A stretch of 12,119 nucleotides of DNA from a bacterium (GTDB taxonomy: Bacteria; Vulcanimicrobiota; Vulcanimicrobiia; Vulcanimicrobiales; SCRA01): assembly GCA_004298675.1 (NCBI GenBank), contig SCRI01000040.1:1-12119 (forward strand). The letters are read 5' to 3'. The notes below the pieces were generated by a model that did not search any database, was not told the DNA's origin, and saw only the letters and a program-made list of their open reading frames with translations. A program made the translations under genes and the position numbers. The number at the start of each line of letters is the position of its first letter. Position 1 is the first letter of the stretch. Shown one piece after another: positions 1 to 7,220 of the stretch.

Positions 1-188
1 TGCGGCGGCTAGCGCCGGAGCTGAGCGTGGCCTACGTGGGCGGTGGCCAAGAGGTGACCGCTGCGCTGGTGGCGCGCGCGCAGCCCGGTACGCTGCTGCT
101 GTGCATGGGCGCGGGCGACATCACCGCGCGCGCGGCCGAGGCCGCCGCGCGCCTGCGCGAGGCGGAGGCGGCGACGGCGCATGGCTAG
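1..188 (+). CDS. murC: UDP-N-acetylmuramate--L-alanine ligase, C-terminal fragment
   Basis: This is the 3' end of a gene that begins before the window; the reading frame starts at base 3 and stops at TAG 186-188, giving about 61 residues. The visible part ends in the pattern LLLCMGAGDIT followed by an alanine/arginine-rich helix, which matches the end of MurC (typically '..TMGAGDI..' then a closing helix). MurC is the cytoplasmic ATP-dependent ligase that adds L-alanine to UDP-N-acetylmuramate, the first amino acid of the peptidoglycan stem peptide. The ATP-binding and catalytic regions lie outside the window. Its stop overlaps the murB start by 8 bases (ATGGCTAG), implying translational coupling. 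The following murB and ddl strongly support the call, since these genes commonly cluster. Confidence 0.85.
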   Translation, partial: RRLAPELSVAYVGGGQEVTAALVARAQPGTLLLCMGAGDITARAAEAAARLREAEAATAHG

Positions 189-1119
189 CCGCAGCATCAT
201 CGGCGCGGCGGAGCGCACGGCGCTGGAGGCCGCGTGCGGCGAACACGTCACCTTCGACGCGCCGCTGGCCGAGCACACGTGGTACAGAGTCGGCGGTCCC
301 GCCGACGCGCTGGTGGGGGCTGGAAGCACGGCCGTGCTCGCGGAGGTGCTGCGCATCTGCGCGCGCGTGGACATGCCCTGGTTTGCTTTGGGCAGCGGCA
401 CGAATCTGCTGGTGGGCGATGGCGGGATGCGCGGCGTGGTCTTCCATTTGAGGGGCGAGTACGGCGCGGTGCACTGGAGCGACGAGCCCGGCGAGCCGTT
501 CGTGCGGGCCGAAGCCGGCGCCAGCGCCTCGCTGCCGGCCTTCTGCGGACAGGCCGCGCGTTTGGGCTGCATGGGCATCGCGTCGCTGGCGGGGATTCCC
601 GGCAGCGTCGGAGGCACGTTGCGCATGAACGGCGGCACCGATCGCGAGTTCGGCGAGTTCGTCGAGGAGGTGCTGGTACAGACGCCGCAGCATCCGGAGC
701 CGCACGCCGTCAGCGTTCAGTACTTCTACCGTCACACCAACCTCGCGCGCGACGCGGTCGTGGCCAAGGTGCGGCTGCGCTTCGAGCGCGGCGATCCGCA
801 GGCGGTGCGCGGCGAGCTCAAGGCGCGCCTACAGCGGCGCAATGCCACCCAGCCGATCCGCTACCCCAGCGCGGGCTCGGTCTTCCGCAACCCGCAAGGG
901 GACAAGGCCGGGCGGCTGATCGAGGCGGCGGGCTGCAAGGGATGGCGCTGCGGGGGCGCGGAAGTGAGCGCGCTGCATGCCAACTTCATCGTGAATGCCG
1001 GCGACGCCAAGGCCGCCGATATCGCGACGCTGATGGCACGCGTGCGCCGCCGCGTACACGAGCGCTTCGGTGTCGATCTGGTTCTGGAGCAGCACCTCGT
1101 GGGCGTCTTCGACGAATAG
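181..1119 (+). CDS. murB: UDP-N-acetylenolpyruvoylglucosamine reductase
   Basis: MurB is the FAD-dependent cytoplasmic enzyme that uses NADPH to reduce UDP-GlcNAc-enolpyruvate to UDP-N-acetylmuramate, the second committed step of peptidoglycan synthesis. The 312-residue product shows the FAD-binding region YRVGGPAD (about 35-42) and GSGTNLLVGD (71-80), then GIPGSVGGTLRMN (138-150). The substrate/catalytic segment YPSAGSVFRNP (228-238) contains the serine proton donor (about S233), and a late glutamate (about E303) lies near the C-terminus. The 'SAGSVFRNP' form and overall length fit the shorter type II MurB enzymes. The ATG at 181 overlaps the murC stop; a GGAGG at 164-168 lies 12 bases upstream, inside murC. 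The stop is followed closely by ddl, so the three genes are probably one transcript. All key motifs are intact. Confidence 0.96.
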   Translation: MASRSIIGAAERTALEAACGEHVTFDAPLAEHTWYRVGGPADALVGAGSTAVLAEVLRICARVDMPWFALGSGTNLLVGDGGMRGVVFHLRGEYGAVHWSDEPGEPFVRAEAGASASLPAFCGQAARLGCMGIASLAGIPGSVGGTLRMNGGTDREFGEFVEEVLVQTPQHPEPHAVSVQYFYRHTNLARDAVVAKVRLRFERGDPQAVRGELKARLQRRNATQPIRYPSAGSVFRNPQGDKAGRLIEAAGCKGWRCGGAEVSALHANFIVNAGDAKAADIATLMARVRRRVHERFGVDLVLEQHLVGVFDE

Positions 1120-1136
1120 GGATGGAAAGATCTGAG

Positions 1137-2081
1137 ATGATGCGCGTCGCCGTCCTGATGGGTGGGCCCTCGTCGGAGCGAGAGGTCTCCATCGCCACCG
1201 GTACCGGAGTGCTCCAAGCGCTGCGGTCGCTGGGGTATCAGGCCGAATCGTTCGATTTCGACGCGCGCGTGGTGGAGGCGCTGCGTGCCTACGCACCCGA
1301 CGTGGTCTTCAATGCGCTGCACGGCCTGGGCGGAGAAGACGGCCACGCGCAGGCGATCCTGGAGTGGATGGGCCTGCCTTACACCGGCAGCGGCGTTCAG
1401 GGCTGCGCGATGTCGATGGACAAGCACATCACCAAGAAGCTCTTGGCGGCCGAGGGCCTGCCCACGCCGGCTTGGGACGTCTTCGATCTGCGCGGCGGCA
1501 CGCTGCCGCTGTTGCCCGGGCTCAATCTTCCGCTGGTGGTGAAGCCCGTGGACGAGGGCTCGAGCGTGGGCGTCGCCGTCGTGCGCACACACGATCAGTG
1601 GAAAGAGGCGATGATCGCGTTCTCCGAACGCTACGCGCGCGTGCTGGTGGAAGAGTATGTGGCGGGTCGCGAGTTCAGCGTGCCGGTGCTCTTCGACGAG
1701 GTGTTGCCCGTGGTGGAGATCGTCGCGGAGGACACGTTCTACACGTACGATGCGAAGTACAAGCCGGGCGGTTCGCACCACGTAATCCCCGCGCCGCTGA
1801 GCGAGGAGTTGACGGCGCGCCTGAAGATGCTGGCACTCTCCACCCACCGGCTGTTGGGTCTGCGCGACTACTCGCGCACCGACATCCTGCTCTCGCGCGA
1901 GGGGCGGCCGTACATTCTGGAGACCAACACGCTCCCCGGCCTGACGCCTACCTCCATCCTGCCCGACGCCGCGCGCTCCGTGGGCATCGCCTACGAGACA
2001 TTAGTCGATCGCTTGGTGCACGCGGCACTCGACCGCGGGCGCGAAGGGCTCGGCGCCGCCGACTCCGCCGGCCGACAATAG
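1137..2081 (+). CDS. ddl: D-alanine--D-alanine ligase
   Basis: Ddl is an ATP-grasp ligase joining two D-alanines into the dipeptide later added by MurF to the peptidoglycan stem. From the start chosen here the product is 314 residues, close to the roughly 306 of E. coli DdlB. Visible motifs are VAVLMGGPSSEREVS (about 4-18, with the conserved glutamate), the ATP-grasp segment VVKPVDEGSSVGV (134-146), YDAKY (204-208), RTDIL (247-251) and LETNTLPGLTPTSILP (261-276), holding the metal-binding E and N and the late serine. The tyrosine of the AKY element favours D-Ala-D-Ala over D-Ala-D-Lac ligation (E. coli numbering from memory). Starts at 1122, 1137 and 1140 share the frame; 1137 is preferred because GGAAAG at 1124-1129 lies 7 bases before it. 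It begins 17 bases after murB. Confidence 0.95.
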   Translation: MMRVAVLMGGPSSEREVSIATGTGVLQALRSLGYQAESFDFDARVVEALRAYAPDVVFNALHGLGGEDGHAQAILEWMGLPYTGSGVQGCAMSMDKHITKKLLAAEGLPTPAWDVFDLRGGTLPLLPGLNLPLVVKPVDEGSSVGVAVVRTHDQWKEAMIAFSERYARVLVEEYVAGREFSVPVLFDEVLPVVEIVAEDTFYTYDAKYKPGGSHHVIPAPLSEELTARLKMLALSTHRLLGLRDYSRTDILLSREGRPYILETNTLPGLTPTSILPDAARSVGIAYETLVDRLVHAALDRGREGLGAADSAGRQ

Positions 2082-2156
2082 TCGCAGCCGCTTGCGCCAG
2101 CACTGCCCCCCGGAGGAGCGGGAGGCGGCCGGGCCTAAGTCTCCGCGCGCGCTTTT

Positions 2157-2162
2157 AGGAGG
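2157..2162 (+). promoter_or_regulatory. Ribosome binding site of citrate synthase
   Basis: A full AGGAGG lies 11 bases before the ATG at 2174. It is the strongest Shine-Dalgarno in the window and fixes the start of the citrate synthase gene. The 92-base gap behind ddl shows no convincing -35/-10 pair and no T-tailed hairpin. Confidence 0.75.
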
Positions 2163-2173
2163 TCGTTTCCGTC

Positions 2174-3325
2174 ATGTCTCAAGCTTTGATTGCCCCGGCC
2201 GGGCTCGAGGGCGTCGTCGTTGCATCTACGAAACTCTCGAACGTCGAGGGCAAGATCGGTCGCTTGACGTACCGCGGGTACGACATCCACGACATCGCCC
2301 CCAACGCTCACTTCGAAGAGATCGTCTACCTGTTCCACTTCGGTGAGTTGCCGACGCGCGCCCAGCTTGACGACATCCGCCGCAAACTTGCCTCCCAGCG
2401 CGAGCTGCCGGCGGCGGTGACGGCGATGATGAAGTCGCTGCCCAAGGATTCCTGGCCGATGGACGTGCTGCGCACGTCCATTTCCATGCTCTCGCAGTTC
2501 GAGCCGCACAATCCCGACGGCGCACACACCTCCGACGTCGACGCGGCGCTCAAGCTGATCGCGAAGACGCCCACGATCGTCGCGGCATGGGACCGCATCC
2601 GGCGCGGTCTCGAGCCGGTGGCGCCGCGTGCCGACTTTGATGCGGCGGAGAACTTCCTGTGGATGCGCACGGGTGAGAAGCCGCACGAGGCGGCCGTGGC
2701 GGCGCTGGACATGTACCTCGTCTTGCACTGCGATCACTCGTTCAACGCCTCCACCTTTGCCGCGCGCTGTACGGCGTCCACGCGCGCCGACATCTACGCG
2801 GCGGCTACCACCGCCGTGGCGGCGCTGGAAGGAAATCTCCACGGTGGAGCGCCCAGCGAAGTGATGCACGCGTTGCAGGAGATCGGCACCAAGGAGCGCG
2901 TGGAGCCGTACGTGCGCGACATCGTCCATAAGGGCGGGCGCATCATGGGGATCGGCCACCGCGAGTACAAGGTGCGCGATCCACGCGCTCAGCATCTGGA
3001 GGAGAAGGCCAAGGCGCTGAGCATCGCAGCCGGCGACAGCCACTGGTACGATCTGGCCGTGGCGCTGGAGCAGACCGCGGTGCGTGTGCTGCAAGAGGAG
3101 AAGCCCGACCGCGCGCTCTACGCCAACGTCGACTTCTACTCGGCGCCGATGCTCAACGCGCTGGGCATCCCCAGCGACGAGTTCACCTGCATGTTCGCTT
3201 GCGGACGCATCGTGGGCTGGACGGCACACATCCTCGAGCAGTTGGCTCACAATCGCATCTTCCGCCCGCAGGCGGATTACATCGGTCCTACCGGCCTACG
3301 CTGGATTCCCATCGACCAGCGCTAG
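2174..3325 (+). CDS. gltA: Citrate synthase (short type II-like form)
   Basis: This enzyme condenses oxaloacetate with acetyl-CoA to citrate, the entry step of the TCA cycle. The 383-residue product carries the family signatures: LTYRGYDI near the N-terminus (31-38), HCDHSFNASTF (185-195), NLHGGAP with a catalytic histidine (about H223), GIGHREYKVRDPRA with the second histidine (about H262), NVDFYSAP with the catalytic aspartate (about D320), and the closing RPQADYIGP (364-372). The length matches the short dimeric citrate synthases of about 370-380 residues rather than the roughly 430-residue E. coli enzyme. Two signature positions vary (C in HCDH, E in GHREYK), both outside the catalytic triad. 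The start follows a perfect AGGAGG. 2-Methylcitrate synthase belongs to the same family and cannot be excluded, but no prpB- or prpD-like gene is nearby. Confidence 0.93.
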   Translation: MSQALIAPAGLEGVVVASTKLSNVEGKIGRLTYRGYDIHDIAPNAHFEEIVYLFHFGELPTRAQLDDIRRKLASQRELPAAVTAMMKSLPKDSWPMDVLRTSISMLSQFEPHNPDGAHTSDVDAALKLIAKTPTIVAAWDRIRRGLEPVAPRADFDAAENFLWMRTGEKPHEAAVAALDMYLVLHCDHSFNASTFAARCTASTRADIYAAATTAVAALEGNLHGGAPSEVMHALQEIGTKERVEPYVRDIVHKGGRIMGIGHREYKVRDPRAQHLEEKAKALSIAAGDSHWYDLAVALEQTAVRVLQEEKPDRALYANVDFYSAPMLNALGIPSDEFTCMFACGRIVGWTAHILEQLAHNRIFRPQADYIGPTGLRWIPIDQR

Positions 3326-3362
3326 CGGGACGGGCGCGCCGGCGTCGTGAATCGTTCCGCGG

Positions 3363-3386
3363 GGCGCACCGCTTCGATCGTGCGCC
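3363..3386. repeat. 7-bp inverted repeat before the transporter gene
   Basis: GGCGCAC (3363-3369) and GTGCGCC (3380-3386) are perfect inverted repeats separated by 10 bases. They sit in the 79-base gap between citrate synthase and the MFS transporter, ending 3 bases before the transporter's AGGAG. There is no T tract, so this is not a typical intrinsic terminator. It may be an operator for a dimeric regulator or a 5' leader hairpin next to the ribosome binding site. At this GC content a chance origin is possible. Confidence 0.45.
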
Positions 3387-3389
3387 GTT

Positions 3390-3394
3390 AGGAG
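3390..3394 (+). promoter_or_regulatory. Ribosome binding site of the MFS transporter
   Basis: AGGAG at 3390-3394 lies 10 bases before a GTG at 3405. It decides the start: the first plausible membrane helix begins shortly after this GTG, and no better start exists in the frame. Confidence 0.65.
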
Positions 3395-3404
3395 TTGGAA
3401 CGAC

Positions 3405-4703
3405 GTGGATCAGGCGCTTGCGAGGACGACGCTGGCGAAGGTCACCAGCCGGCTCATCCCCTTCATGTTCATTCTCTACGTTGCGAACTTCCTCGACCGT
3501 GTGAACGTCGGGGTCGCGACGCTGACGATGAGCAAAGACCTCAACCTCAGCGCCGCGGCTTTCGGCCTGGGCGCGGGCATCTTCTTCATCGGCTACTTCC
3601 TCTTCGAAGTACCGAGCAACCTCATCCTCGACAAAGTCGGCGCGCGCCTCTGGATCGCGCGCATCATGATCTCGTGGGGCATCATCTCGTCGGCAACGAT
3701 GTTCGTGCACAGCGCGGGGATGTTCTACACGCTACGCTTCCTGTTGGGCGTGGCCGAAGCCGGCTTCTTCGCCGGCATGATCCTCTACCTCACGTACTGG
3801 TTTCCCGCTGCGGAGCGCGCCAAGGCGGTGGCCGGCTTCATGACGGCCGTGGCGGTGGCGGGTGTGATCGGCAATCCCATCTCCGGCCTGCTCCTGAAGC
3901 TGGAAGGCGTGGCCGGACTCCACGGCTGGCAGTGGCTTTTTCTGCTGGAGGGCATCCCTTCGATCATCCTCGGCTTCGTCGTGATCGGATATCTCACCGA
4001 CAAGCCGGAGCAGGCGACGTGGCTGACGGAGGCGGAGCGCGGCTGGCTGATCGGGCATCTCAAGAGCGAGCGTGACGAGAAAGAGCGCCGCGAGCGGTTC
4101 AGCCTGATGCAGGCGCTGGTCAACGGGCGCGTGTGGCTGCTGGCGCTGATCTATCTGGGCATCGTCATCGGCCTCTACGGCTTCGTGATTTGGCTGCCCA
4201 CCATCATCAAAGGCATGCTGGCCGCGGGCACCAGCAATTCTGCCGTGGCCTACCTCTCGGCCATCCCGTTCGTCTTCGCCGCCATCGCGATGGTCATCGT
4301 GGGGCGCAGTTCCGACAGCAGCCGCGAGCGCCGCTGGCACGTGGCCGGACCCGCGTTTGTGGGGGCGCTGGGGCTGGTCGTCTCCGTCTACCTGCACTCG
4401 GCGGTGGGCGCGTTCATCGGCCTGATCTTCGGCGCCATCGGCATCTACGCGGCGCTGGGGCCCTTCTGGACGTTTGCTCCGGCGTTCCTCACCGGGACGG
4501 CCGCCGCGGGCGGTATCGCGCTGATCAACTCGATCGGGAACCTCGGCGGCTTCTTGGGTCCGTACGTCGTCGGTGCCGTCAAGACCCGGACCGGCAGCTT
4601 TACCGATGCGTTGGGCTTCTTGATCGCCGCGCTCATAGTGGCGGGGGTGCTGGCGCTCTTGATGCCGCACCGCGAGCCGGGCACGGCGCACGGCGGGGAG
4701 TGA
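3405..4703 (+). CDS. MFS transporter, anion:cation symporter-like
   Basis: This is a 432-residue inner-membrane protein with about twelve hydrophobic segments in two halves, separated by a charged cytoplasmic loop (about 197-235, rich in E, R and K). Family-typical stretches are NFLDRVNVG (28-36), GIFFIGYFLFEVPSNLI (58-74), DKVGAR (76-81), RFLLGVAEAGFFAG (111-124), YWFP (131-134) and GWQWLFLLEGIPS (174-186). These resemble the anion:cation symporter (ACS) branch of the major facilitator superfamily, which moves organic acids such as tartrate, phthalate, glucarate or hexuronates with protons. The substrate cannot be read from sequence. It starts with GTG after AGGAG. It sits alone between citrate synthase and hisB; a carboxylate substrate would suit the citrate synthase neighbour, but that is inference. 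Confidence 0.9.
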   Translation: MDQALARTTLAKVTSRLIPFMFILYVANFLDRVNVGVATLTMSKDLNLSAAAFGLGAGIFFIGYFLFEVPSNLILDKVGARLWIARIMISWGIISSATMFVHSAGMFYTLRFLLGVAEAGFFAGMILYLTYWFPAAERAKAVAGFMTAVAVAGVIGNPISGLLLKLEGVAGLHGWQWLFLLEGIPSIILGFVVIGYLTDKPEQATWLTEAERGWLIGHLKSERDEKERRERFSLMQALVNGRVWLLALIYLGIVIGLYGFVIWLPTIIKGMLAAGTSNSAVAYLSAIPFVFAAIAMVIVGRSSDSSRERRWHVAGPAFVGALGLVVSVYLHSAVGAFIGLIFGAIGIYAALGPFWTFAPAFLTGTAAAGGIALINSIGNLGGFLGPYVVGAVKTRTGSFTDALGFLIAALIVAGVLALLMPHREPGTAHGGE

Positions 4704-4728
4704 TGCGCTTCCCGCCGAAGCCCGGCGC

Positions 4729-5325
4729 ATGCTTGCACCAGAGTCTACCCGGCGTGCCCAGATCGAGCGACAGACCAAGGAGACGCAGATCTCCCTGGAT
4801 TTCGACCTCGATGGCGGCGAGATCGAGATCGCGACCGGCGTCGCGTTCTTCGACCACATGCTCGATGCGCTGGCCAAGCATTCCGGCTGCGGCCTGCGGT
4901 TGCGCGCCCACGGGGACGGGATGGACCACCACCACCTGGTCGAGGACGTCGGCATCGCGCTGGGCAAGGCCGTCGCGCAAGCGTTAGGGGAGAAGCGCGG
5001 GATCGAGCGTTTCGGCGATGCCACCGTGCCCCTCGACGACGCGCTAGTTTCCGCCGCGGTGGACCTCTCGGGGCGTAACTATCTCAGCTTCGACATCAAG
5101 TTCAAAGCCGAGAACCTCGGCGACCTCAAGACGGAGCTGGTCGGCGAGTTTTTCCGCGCGCTGACCGACAACGGCAAGTTCAATCTGCATCTCGTGCGCC
5201 TCTCCGGCAAGCAGTCACACCATCTCTGCGAGGCCTCGTTCAAGGCTTTCGCACGCGCCTTCCGTGCCGCCAAGCGGCGCACGGGCACGGCGGAGATCCC
5301 GTCGACCAAAGGCGTGCTCGAGTAA
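4729..5325 (+). CDS. hisB: Imidazoleglycerol-phosphate dehydratase
   Basis: HisB dehydrates imidazole-glycerol phosphate to imidazole-acetol phosphate in histidine synthesis, using a di-manganese centre. The 198-residue product is the monofunctional dehydratase, without the histidinol-phosphatase domain fused to it in E. coli. Metal-binding motifs are FDHMLDALAKHSG (41-53), DHHHLVEDVG (66-75) and QSHHLCEASFKAFARAF (162-178); all histidines and glutamates of the two HHxxE-type repeats are present. The ATG at 4729 is the first in frame and gives the expected N-terminal RxAxIERxTKETQI pattern. No clear Shine-Dalgarno precedes it. The gene starts 25 bases after the transporter stop, and hisH follows 7 bases after its end, so it heads the histidine cluster seen here. 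Confidence 0.96.
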   Translation: MLAPESTRRAQIERQTKETQISLDFDLDGGEIEIATGVAFFDHMLDALAKHSGCGLRLRAHGDGMDHHHLVEDVGIALGKAVAQALGEKRGIERFGDATVPLDDALVSAAVDLSGRNYLSFDIKFKAENLGDLKTELVGEFFRALTDNGKFNLHLVRLSGKQSHHLCEASFKAFARAFRAAKRRTGTAEIPSTKGVLE

Positions 5326-5332
5326 CGCGGCG

Positions 5333-5947
5333 GTGATCGCGGTCGTAGATTTCGGAGGCGGCAACCTCGGCTCGCTCACGGGGGCGTTGCAGCGTTTCGG
5401 CGTGGGCTTCGCGCTCACCGACGAGCCCGCGGCCGTGGACGTGGCCGATGCGGTGATTCTCCCCGGCGACGGCGCCTTCGGCGCGACGATGGAGGCGCTG
5501 CGCGAGCGCGGCCTCGACGATGCACTGCGCCGCGCGCTCGCCGGCGGCCGCCCTTTCCTGGGCATCTGCGTGGGGATGCAGCTGCTCTTCGAAGGCAGCG
5601 ACGAATACGGCGAGCACGCCGGCTTCGGTATCTTTCCCGGGGTCGTCACGCGGCTGCAGGACGCGCCGCGCGTGCCGCACATGGGCTGGGACACGTTGGA
5701 AGTACGCAAGCCGCACCCGTGCATCGCGGGGGTAGCGAGCGGCGATTACGTCTACTTCCTGCACTCCTATGTCGCGCCGGTCGTCGACGATACCGTCGCC
5801 GCGTGCACGTACGGACGGCCGTTCTCCGCCGTGGTGGCGCGCGCCAGCGTGGTGGGCACGCAGTTCCACCCCGAGAAGAGCCAGACAACGGGCCTGCGTA
5901 TCCTCGCCAATTTTCTCGCCGGCATCGATGCGCACGCGCACGCGTGA
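5333..5947 (+). CDS. hisH: Imidazole glycerol phosphate synthase, glutamine amidotransferase subunit
   Basis: HisH hydrolyses glutamine and channels ammonia to HisF, which makes imidazole-glycerol phosphate and AICAR. The 204-residue product is a class I glutamine amidotransferase: VDFGGGNLGSL (5-15), LPGDGAF (43-49), the nucleophile elbow FLGICVGMQLLF with C79, VPHMGWD (114-120), YFLHSYV (141-147), and TQFHPEKSQ (176-184) with H179 and E181 completing the triad. An in-frame ATG exists at 5264, but it lies inside hisB and would add a basic extension foreign to the family; GTG 5333, 7 bases after the hisB stop, gives the expected start. The partner gene hisF is not in the window. The 3' end overlaps the next small membrane-protein gene by 20 bases. 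Confidence 0.95.
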   Translation: MIAVVDFGGGNLGSLTGALQRFGVGFALTDEPAAVDVADAVILPGDGAFGATMEALRERGLDDALRRALAGGRPFLGICVGMQLLFEGSDEYGEHAGFGIFPGVVTRLQDAPRVPHMGWDTLEVRKPHPCIAGVASGDYVYFLHSYVAPVVDDTVAACTYGRPFSAVVARASVVGTQFHPEKSQTTGLRILANFLAGIDAHAHA

Positions 5948-6380
5948 TCTGCGCGCGCTCGCCGGCTTGGTGCTGCCGTCGCCACAGCGCGCCGCGGGCG
6001 TCTTCGGGATCGCGTTGCTCTACGAGCTGTTGCTGATGATCGCTCGCGCCGTTGCGGGTTGGTCCCCGCTGACGCTGGGCACGGGACCCGTGCTGCTGGT
6101 GCTGCACGCGGCGGTGGCCGCCGCCGCGATCGAGCTGCTGCTGCGCGGTTTGCTGCAGGGCGCGCTGCCGTTCATGGGCGTAGGAGCCGCGCTCTCGTTG
6201 GTGTTTCCCGCCGCCGTCGAGTATCTCGCCGGATCCGCCCGCGGCGACATGCTCTGGGAGGTTGCCTTCGGCATCGGCTTCGTCTTCGCGCGCGCCGCCA
6301 GCGGATCGGTCTTCCCGTGCATGGCGCTGCGGTTCGTGCAGTACCTGATCGTCCCGGCCTTCGCCGTGGTGCACCTGTGA
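5928..6380 (+). CDS. Small membrane protein, degenerate CPBP (CAAX-protease-like) relative
   Basis: This is a 150-residue protein with four or five hydrophobic helices (about 21-44, 51-70, 78-100, 109-124, 128-149). The stretch AAIELLLRGLLQG (66-78) resembles motif 1 (EExxxR) of the CPBP family of intramembrane glutamic proteases but keeps only the second E (E69) and R73; the first E is isoleucine. The later GSVFPCMALRFVQY (126-139) aligns with the GS..P...HxxxN segment, with H and N replaced by R and Y, and the FxxxH motif lacks its histidine. If the relationship is real, the protein is probably not a protease; it could be a scaffold or chaperone-like membrane factor. The start overlaps hisH by 20 bases and the end overlaps hisA by 4, so it is co-translated with histidine enzymes. 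Its role is unknown. The CPBP link is moderately supported; the CDS itself is well supported by its coupling and hydrophobic pattern. Confidence 0.68.
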   Translation: MRTRTRDLRALAGLVLPSPQRAAGVFGIALLYELLLMIARAVAGWSPLTLGTGPVLLVLHAAVAAAAIELLLRGLLQGALPFMGVGAALSLVFPAAVEYLAGSARGDMLWEVAFGIGFVFARAASGSVFPCMALRFVQYLIVPAFAVVHL

Positions 6381-7096
6381 TCGTCATCCCCGCCATCGAC
6401 TTGCGCGGCGGACGCTGCGTGCGCCTGGTGCAGGGCGAGAAGGCGCGCACCACCGTCTACGGTGACGACCCCGTCGAGCGCGCACGCGCCTTCGTGGCCG
6501 CCGGCGCGCGGCGTATCCATGTCGTCGATCTCGACGGCGCCTTTGGCGACGGCTCCAACCTCGACGTGCTGCGCGCGATCGCGCAGGCCGTGGAAGTGCC
6601 GGTACAGACCGGCGGCGGCGTGCGCACGAGCGCGGATGTGCGCGCGCGCTTGGCTGCCGGCGCGCACGACGTCATTCTCGGCACGGTCCTGGTGGAGCAG
6701 CCGGAGGAGGCGGCACGCATCGCGCGCGAGTTCGCGGGGCACATCAGCGCGGGCATCGACGCACGCGGTGACGAGGTGGCCGTGCGCGGCTGGGAACGCG
6801 GCGCCGGCGTGCGCGTGGAGACGATGTTGGAGCGTTTGGAGGCATGGGGCATCGAGCGCGTGATTGCCACACAGATCGAGCGTGACGGCACCGGGCGCGG
6901 CTACGACCTCGACTTCTACCGGCGCATCTGCGAGCGCGGCGTGCCGCGCGTGCAGGCTAGCGGTGGTGCCGGCAGCGTCGACGATCTGCGCGCGCTGCAG
7001 GCGCTGGAACTGCCCAATCTCGAGGGCGCGATCGTCGGCCGCGCCATCTACGAAGGGACGCTGGATCTAGCGCAGGCCGTCGCGGAGTTGAAGTAG
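6377..7096 (+). CDS. hisA: Phosphoribosylformimino-5-aminoimidazole carboxamide ribotide isomerase
   Basis: HisA performs the Amadori isomerisation of ProFAR to PRFAR, the HisF substrate. The 239-residue (beta/alpha)8 barrel shows IPAIDLRGGRCVRLVQG (4-20) with catalytic D8, HVVDLDGAF (48-56), the first phosphate loop TGGGVR (78-83), GIDARG (126-131) with catalytic D128, ATQIERDGT (164-172), the second phosphate loop SGGAGS (195-200) and GRAIYEG (221-227). The residue after the conserved threonine is Q where many HisA proteins have D; the threonine is retained. The GTG start at 6377 overlaps the preceding stop (GTGA). A single-gene PriA (HisA/TrpF dual enzyme) cannot be excluded from motifs alone. 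No hisF follows; the next 244 bases are non-coding. Confidence 0.95.
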   Translation: MIVIPAIDLRGGRCVRLVQGEKARTTVYGDDPVERARAFVAAGARRIHVVDLDGAFGDGSNLDVLRAIAQAVEVPVQTGGGVRTSADVRARLAAGAHDVILGTVLVEQPEEAARIAREFAGHISAGIDARGDEVAVRGWERGAGVRVETMLERLEAWGIERVIATQIERDGTGRGYDLDFYRRICERGVPRVQASGGAGSVDDLRALQALELPNLEGAIVGRAIYEGTLDLAQAVAELK

Positions 7097-7107
7097 CCGG
7101 CCCGCCC

Positions 7108-7220
7108 CTAACCAAAAATGGGCAGACCCAGTCTGTCGGGCTACGAGTCGGCACAAGGCGCCCTGTCGGCCTTGGCGTCCCGCGGTGCTCAGCTCGTAGA
7201 CCCATGGCGCTTTTGGTTAG
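7108..7220. repeat. 113-bp nested inverted-repeat element
   Basis: The ends are perfect 10-bp inverted repeats, CTAACCAAAA (7108-7117) and TTTTGGTTAG (7211-7220). Pairing continues inward as ATGGG (7118-7122) with CCCAT (7201-7205), leaving GGCGC as a one-sided bulge. Inside are a hairpin CAGAC-CCA-GTCTG (7123-7135) and a second arm: CTACGAG (7141-7147) with CTCGTAG (7193-7199), GCA (7151-7153) with TGC (7186-7188), and CAAGGC (7154-7159) with GCCTTG (7169-7174). The result is a three-way junction with a long closing stem. It could be a structured RNA or leader, a MITE-like or integron-site relic, or a transposon end. I recognise no known family and no T-tail. No target-site duplication is obvious and there is no second copy in the window. 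Confidence 0.7.

Noticed and set aside
234-1136. Frame open from 234 that runs into ddl, suggesting a longer fused protein
   Set aside because: The first 900 bases are an arginine/alanine-rich shadow of murB in another frame; family similarity to Ddl begins only after 1137.
2111-2145. CGGAG/CTCCG hairpin between ddl and citrate synthase as a terminator
   Set aside because: The stem is only 5 bp with a 25-base interior in GC-rich sequence; the short T run after it is not adjacent, so the pairing is not distinguishable from chance.
4133-4987. Long open frame across the end of the transporter and the start of hisB
   Set aside because: It is an arginine/glycine-rich shadow typical of high-GC DNA, overlapping two well-supported genes with clear motifs.
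5264-5332. ATG at 5264 as the hisH start
   Set aside because: It would add 23 basic residues read through the 3' end of hisB; GTG 5333 gives the normal N-terminus.
6059-6376. Open frame continuous upstream of hisA, suggesting an N-terminal extension
   Set aside because: It overlaps the small membrane-protein gene, and the HisA family starts exactly at the IPAIDL motif after GTG 6377.
7108-7220. Intrinsic terminator or tRNA gene after hisA
   Set aside because: The stem is not followed by a T tract, the arms are about 90 bases apart, and no tRNA cloverleaf, anticodon arm or T-loop consensus can be read on either strand.
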